Assembly (NCBI GenBank): GCA_003987795.1
Contig: RXJO01000414.1
Location: 1 to 33,093 of the forward strand
DNA: 33,093 nucleotides
From: Curvibacter sp.
Lineage (GTDB): Bacteria; Pseudomonadota; Gammaproteobacteria; Burkholderiales; Burkholderiaceae_C
Direction of reading: 5' to 3'
Part shown: piece by piece, positions 31,999 through 33,093 of the stretch
Layout: every line of letters starts with the position of its first letter
Position numbering within the stretch: position 1 is the first letter of the stretch
Notes under the pieces: model-generated
What the model saw: only the letters and a program-made list of their open reading frames with translations
Database searches by the model: none
Told to the model about the DNA's origin: nothing
Made by a program: the position numbers and the translations under genes

Positions 31999-32457
31999 AT
32001 GAATCCGAAACCGAATCTCTCGTGGCGCCTGGCTCTGTCAAGCGGCGTGCTCGCCCTGGTGGGCGCCTTGTCTTTGCCTGCCGTGGCGGCCACTCCGGCG
32101 CGTGCGGGGTCAATCGATCTGAGCGGCACCTACGACTGCACCGGCCAGGACAGCCAGGAGGGCCCCTACACCGCCGTGGTCACCTTGACCCGCCAGGGGG
32201 CACACAGCGTGGGTCGGCATCAGGCCTACGACTTCAAGATGGAGGTGCCGGGCTATGGCACCTACCTGGGTCAGGCCGTGGGGGCGGGCGCCCACCTGGC
32301 CATCCATTTCGCGCTGACCGACCCGGCCACGCACGATTTCGGCACCGGCCTGGCGCAAGTCTTCAAGCGACAGGGCAAGCCGGGCTTCAGCAAGTTCTAC
32401 TACGAGCCCGAGTTCAAGGGCGGCAACCACGGCACCGAGGAGTGCCTGCGGCGCTGA
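31999..32457 (+). CDS. Unknown small secreted protein
   Basis: A 152-residue protein with a signal peptide (MNPKPNLSWRLALSSGVLAL, cleavage after AVA at 30 or ARA at 36). The mature part begins SIDLSGTYDCTGQDSQEGPY and is rich in predicted beta strands, resembling small periplasmic beta-barrel or lipocalin-like proteins, but I do not recognise a named family. Cys47 and Cys149 bracket the domain and could form a disulfide. The gene follows the DUF1624 gene by 90 bp; no strong Shine-Dalgarno is seen and a TAGATT at 31935-31940 might be a -10 element. It may be a ligand-binding or structural accessory of the uptake locus. Confidence 0.65.
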   Translation: MNPKPNLSWRLALSSGVLALVGALSLPAVAATPARAGSIDLSGTYDCTGQDSQEGPYTAVVTLTRQGAHSVGRHQAYDFKMEVPGYGTYLGQAVGAGAHLAIHFALTDPATHDFGTGLAQVFKRQGKPGFSKFYYEPEFKGGNHGTEECLRR

Positions 32458-32463
32458 GCCGGT

Positions 32464-33093
32464 TCAAGCCCGGCGATGGGCCTTGAGGGCTGAGGCCGCC
32501 TCGCTGACCAGGGCCGGCCCACGGTAGATCAGGCCGGTGTAGAGCTGGACCAGGCTGGCGCCGGCCTCGAGCTTGCTGACTGCATCGCGGCCGCTGAGCA
32601 CGCCGCCCACGCCGATGATGGGGTAGTCGGGGCCCAGGGTGGCCCGCAGGCGGCGGATCACGCGGTTGCTGGCTTCCAGCACCGGGGCGCCGCTGAGGCC
32701 GCCGGCCTCTTCGGCATGGGCCTGGCCCTTGACGGCATCGCGGCTCAGGGTGGTGTTGGTGGCCACCACACCGTCCATGCCATGGCGCAGCAGGGTGGCG
32801 GCAATCACCTCGATCTGGGCTTCGTCCAGGTCGGGGGCGATCTTCACGAACAGGGGCACGCGGCGCTTCTGGGCTGTCTGCAGCTCGGCGCGGCGGGCCG
32901 CCAGGGCCGACAGCAGCTGGTCGAGGGCCTCGTCGCTTTGCAGGGCACGCAGGTTCTTGGTGTTCGGGCTGGAGATGTTCACCGTCACGTAGTCGGCATG
33001 GGGGTAGACGCCGTCGAGGCAGGTGAGGTAGTCGCTGGTGGCCTGCTCGATGGGGGTGGCGGCGTTCTTGCCGATGTTCAGGCCCAGCAGCAT
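32464..33093 (-). CDS. pyrD: Dihydroorotate dehydrogenase (quinone), C-terminal part
   Basis: The gene continues beyond the right edge, so only the last 209 codons are visible. The protein is a class 2 (membrane, quinone-linked) dihydroorotate dehydrogenase that oxidises dihydroorotate to orotate with FMN in pyrimidine synthesis. Visible landmarks are [25 protein letters not shown] (with the catalytic Ser of class 2 enzymes), [10 protein letters not shown] (FMN-binding Lys), [19 protein letters not shown] and the phosphate-binding [10 protein letters not shown]. Roughly the first 130-140 residues, including the N-terminal membrane helices, are missing. It converges on the secreted-protein gene with only 6 nt between stops. 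Confidence 0.93.
   Translation of the reverse strand: MLLGLNIGKNAATPIEQATSDYLTCLDGVYPHADYVTVNISSPNTKNLRALQSDEALDQLLSALAARRAELQTAQKRRVPLFVKIAPDLDEAQIEVIAATLLRHGMDGVVATNTTLSRDAVKGQAHAEEAGGLSGAPVLEASNRVIRRLRATLGPDYPIIGVGGVLSGRDAVSKLEAGASLVQLYTGLIYRGPALVSEAASALKAHRRA

Overview
The window is dense, high-GC DNA (mostly about 65-70 % by eye) from a Gram-negative bacterium. It has lipoproteins, a TonB-dependent receptor, a Bug/TctC-type solute-binding protein beside a LysR regulator and a threonine aldolase, and a membrane-type (class 2) dihydroorotate dehydrogenase. The Bug family together with this gene content suggests a betaproteobacterium of the order Burkholderiales. That is inference; no rRNA or other definitive marker is present.

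Layout. (1) 1-2251: start of a LysR regulator (minus, cut by the left edge), divergent from a threonine-aldolase-like PLP enzyme and a Bug-type periplasmic binding protein. (2) 2308-7075, minus: a lipoprotein gamma-glutamyltransferase with a terminator-like hairpin in its leader, preceded by a recognised but unusual pair: a membrane-anchored permuted papain-like (YiiX/YebB-type) hydrolase and an unknown three-TM protein. (3) 7239-20936: a cyclic-di-GMP region with four full-length GGDEF-EAL proteins. Three have damaged GGDEF signatures but intact EAL motifs; one has both intact plus an I-site. Among them lie a metallophosphoesterase, a solute-binding protein followed directly by a 7-TM PAS histidine kinase, a REC-DUF3369-EAL response regulator facing that kinase, a decayed EAL gene fragment, and galE. 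(4) 20972-28016: a DODA-type dioxygenase, an isolated long-form dapD, an M30-like PKD metalloprotease lipoprotein with a coupled small lipoprotein, an acidic orphan protein and a PlsC-type acyltransferase. (5) 28136-32457, plus: a DUF2946-like CxxC protein, a TonB-dependent receptor, a DUF1624 membrane protein and a small secreted protein, probably one envelope/uptake locus. (6) 32464-33093: the C-terminal part of pyrD (minus, cut by the right edge).

How the genes may work together. The central region reads as a c-di-GMP-lowering module. The binding protein and 7-TM kinase could sense an extracellular solute and signal to the REC-EAL phosphodiesterase. The two sensory membrane EAL proteins and the operonic metallophosphoesterase could act on the same signalling pool. 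galE would supply UDP-galactose for exopolysaccharide or LPS, a common c-di-GMP output. Candidate operators include a GTGA-N6-TCAC site, a 15-bp palindrome and a 10-bp-period direct repeat. No tRNA, rRNA, CRISPR array or intact insertion sequence was found.
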